The notes under the pieces were generated by a model. It was given only the letters and a program-made list of their open reading frames with translations, was not told the origin of the DNA and did not search any database. Below are positions 5,590 through 5,744 of a stretch of 5,744 nt of DNA, one piece after another. The DNA is from Methylocapsa sp. (GTDB lineage: Bacteria > Pseudomonadota > Alphaproteobacteria > Rhizobiales > Beijerinckiaceae), in assembly GCA_003162995.1 (NCBI GenBank), contig PLUZ01000456.1, positions 392 to 6,135 of the forward strand, in the 5' to 3' direction. Position 1 is the first letter of the stretch; every line of letters begins with the position of its first letter. The translations under genes and the position numbers were made by a program.

Positions 5590-5744
5590 TTAACCCTGCA
5601 ACAAGCTTAACGCTTCGTCGTGCGTGCGGGCATCGCAAGAGGCAACAACGTCGCCGCCTTTTGCCGGACTGCCGCCATCCCAACATGTGACAATTCCGCC
5701 CGCCCCTTCGATGATCGGGACGAGGGGAACAATATCATAGATTT
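5590..5744 (-). CDS. hisN: Inositol-monophosphatase family protein, C-terminal 50 residues; probable histidinol-phosphatase
   Basis: Only the last 50 codons are present; the start lies right of the window. The fragment begins IYDIVPLVPIIEGAGGIVT, which matches the last metal-site motif of the IMPase family (W/Y-D, then the AGG loop). The Asp of YD is the metal ligand in that motif. The continuation CWDGGSPAKGGDVVASCDAR and the ending EALSLLQG resemble alphaproteobacterial HisN, which removes phosphate from histidinol phosphate in the penultimate part of histidine synthesis. The PIIEGAGG form favours HisN over SuhB or CysQ, but a 50-residue tail cannot exclude these. It converges on the small ORF ending at 5510, with a hairpin in between. 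Confidence 0.8.
   Translation of the reverse strand, partial: IYDIVPLVPIIEGAGGIVTCWDGGSPAKGGDVVASCDARTHDEALSLLQG

Overview
The window looks like chromosomal DNA of an alphaproteobacterium, most likely of the order Hyphomicrobiales (Rhizobiales). The ribosomal proteins S12 and S7 and both elongation factors read like that group, DNA is moderately GC-rich, and a HisN-type phosphatase end lies at the right edge. A family such as Beijerinckiaceae or Methylobacteriaceae is possible, but I cannot fix it from sequence alone.

Positions 1-3443 (minus strand) hold a complete and ordinary str operon in the order rpsL, rpsG, fusA, tuf. The tuf gene runs off the left edge. The genes encode S12 and S7 of the small ribosomal subunit and the GTPases EF-G and EF-Tu, so the unit supplies decoding and elongation. 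Spacers are 43 nt for rpsG-fusA and fusA-tuf, and 115 nt for rpsL-rpsG. The longer one carries a perfect 14-bp palindrome and is the natural place for S7 feedback control.

Positions 3444-3967 are a 524-nt divergent intergenic region with no credible gene but several inverted repeats. It must contain the str promoter on one strand and the promoter of the next gene on the other. rpoC, the usual upstream neighbour of rpsL, is absent.

Positions 3968-4969 (plus strand) encode an exported, small catalase-family haem peroxidase (SrpA-like) with a Sec-type signal peptide. A hairpin with a UUCG loop follows it.

Positions 5060-5510 are the least ordinary part. A cluster of overlapping direct and inverted repeats surrounds a promoter-like GGAAC-N16-AGTT, the pattern read by the alphaproteobacterial general-stress sigma factor EcfG. 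Just downstream are a 32-codon ORF and, overlapping it by ATGA, a 79-codon ORF. The C-terminal half of the latter aligns without gaps to my recollection of the NepR anti-sigma-factor core. This is a hypothesis, not an identification.

Positions 5569-5744 hold a hairpin between convergent genes and the last 50 codons of a minus-strand inositol-monophosphatase-family gene, probably hisN (histidinol-phosphatase). No tRNA, rRNA, CRISPR array or insertion sequence was seen.
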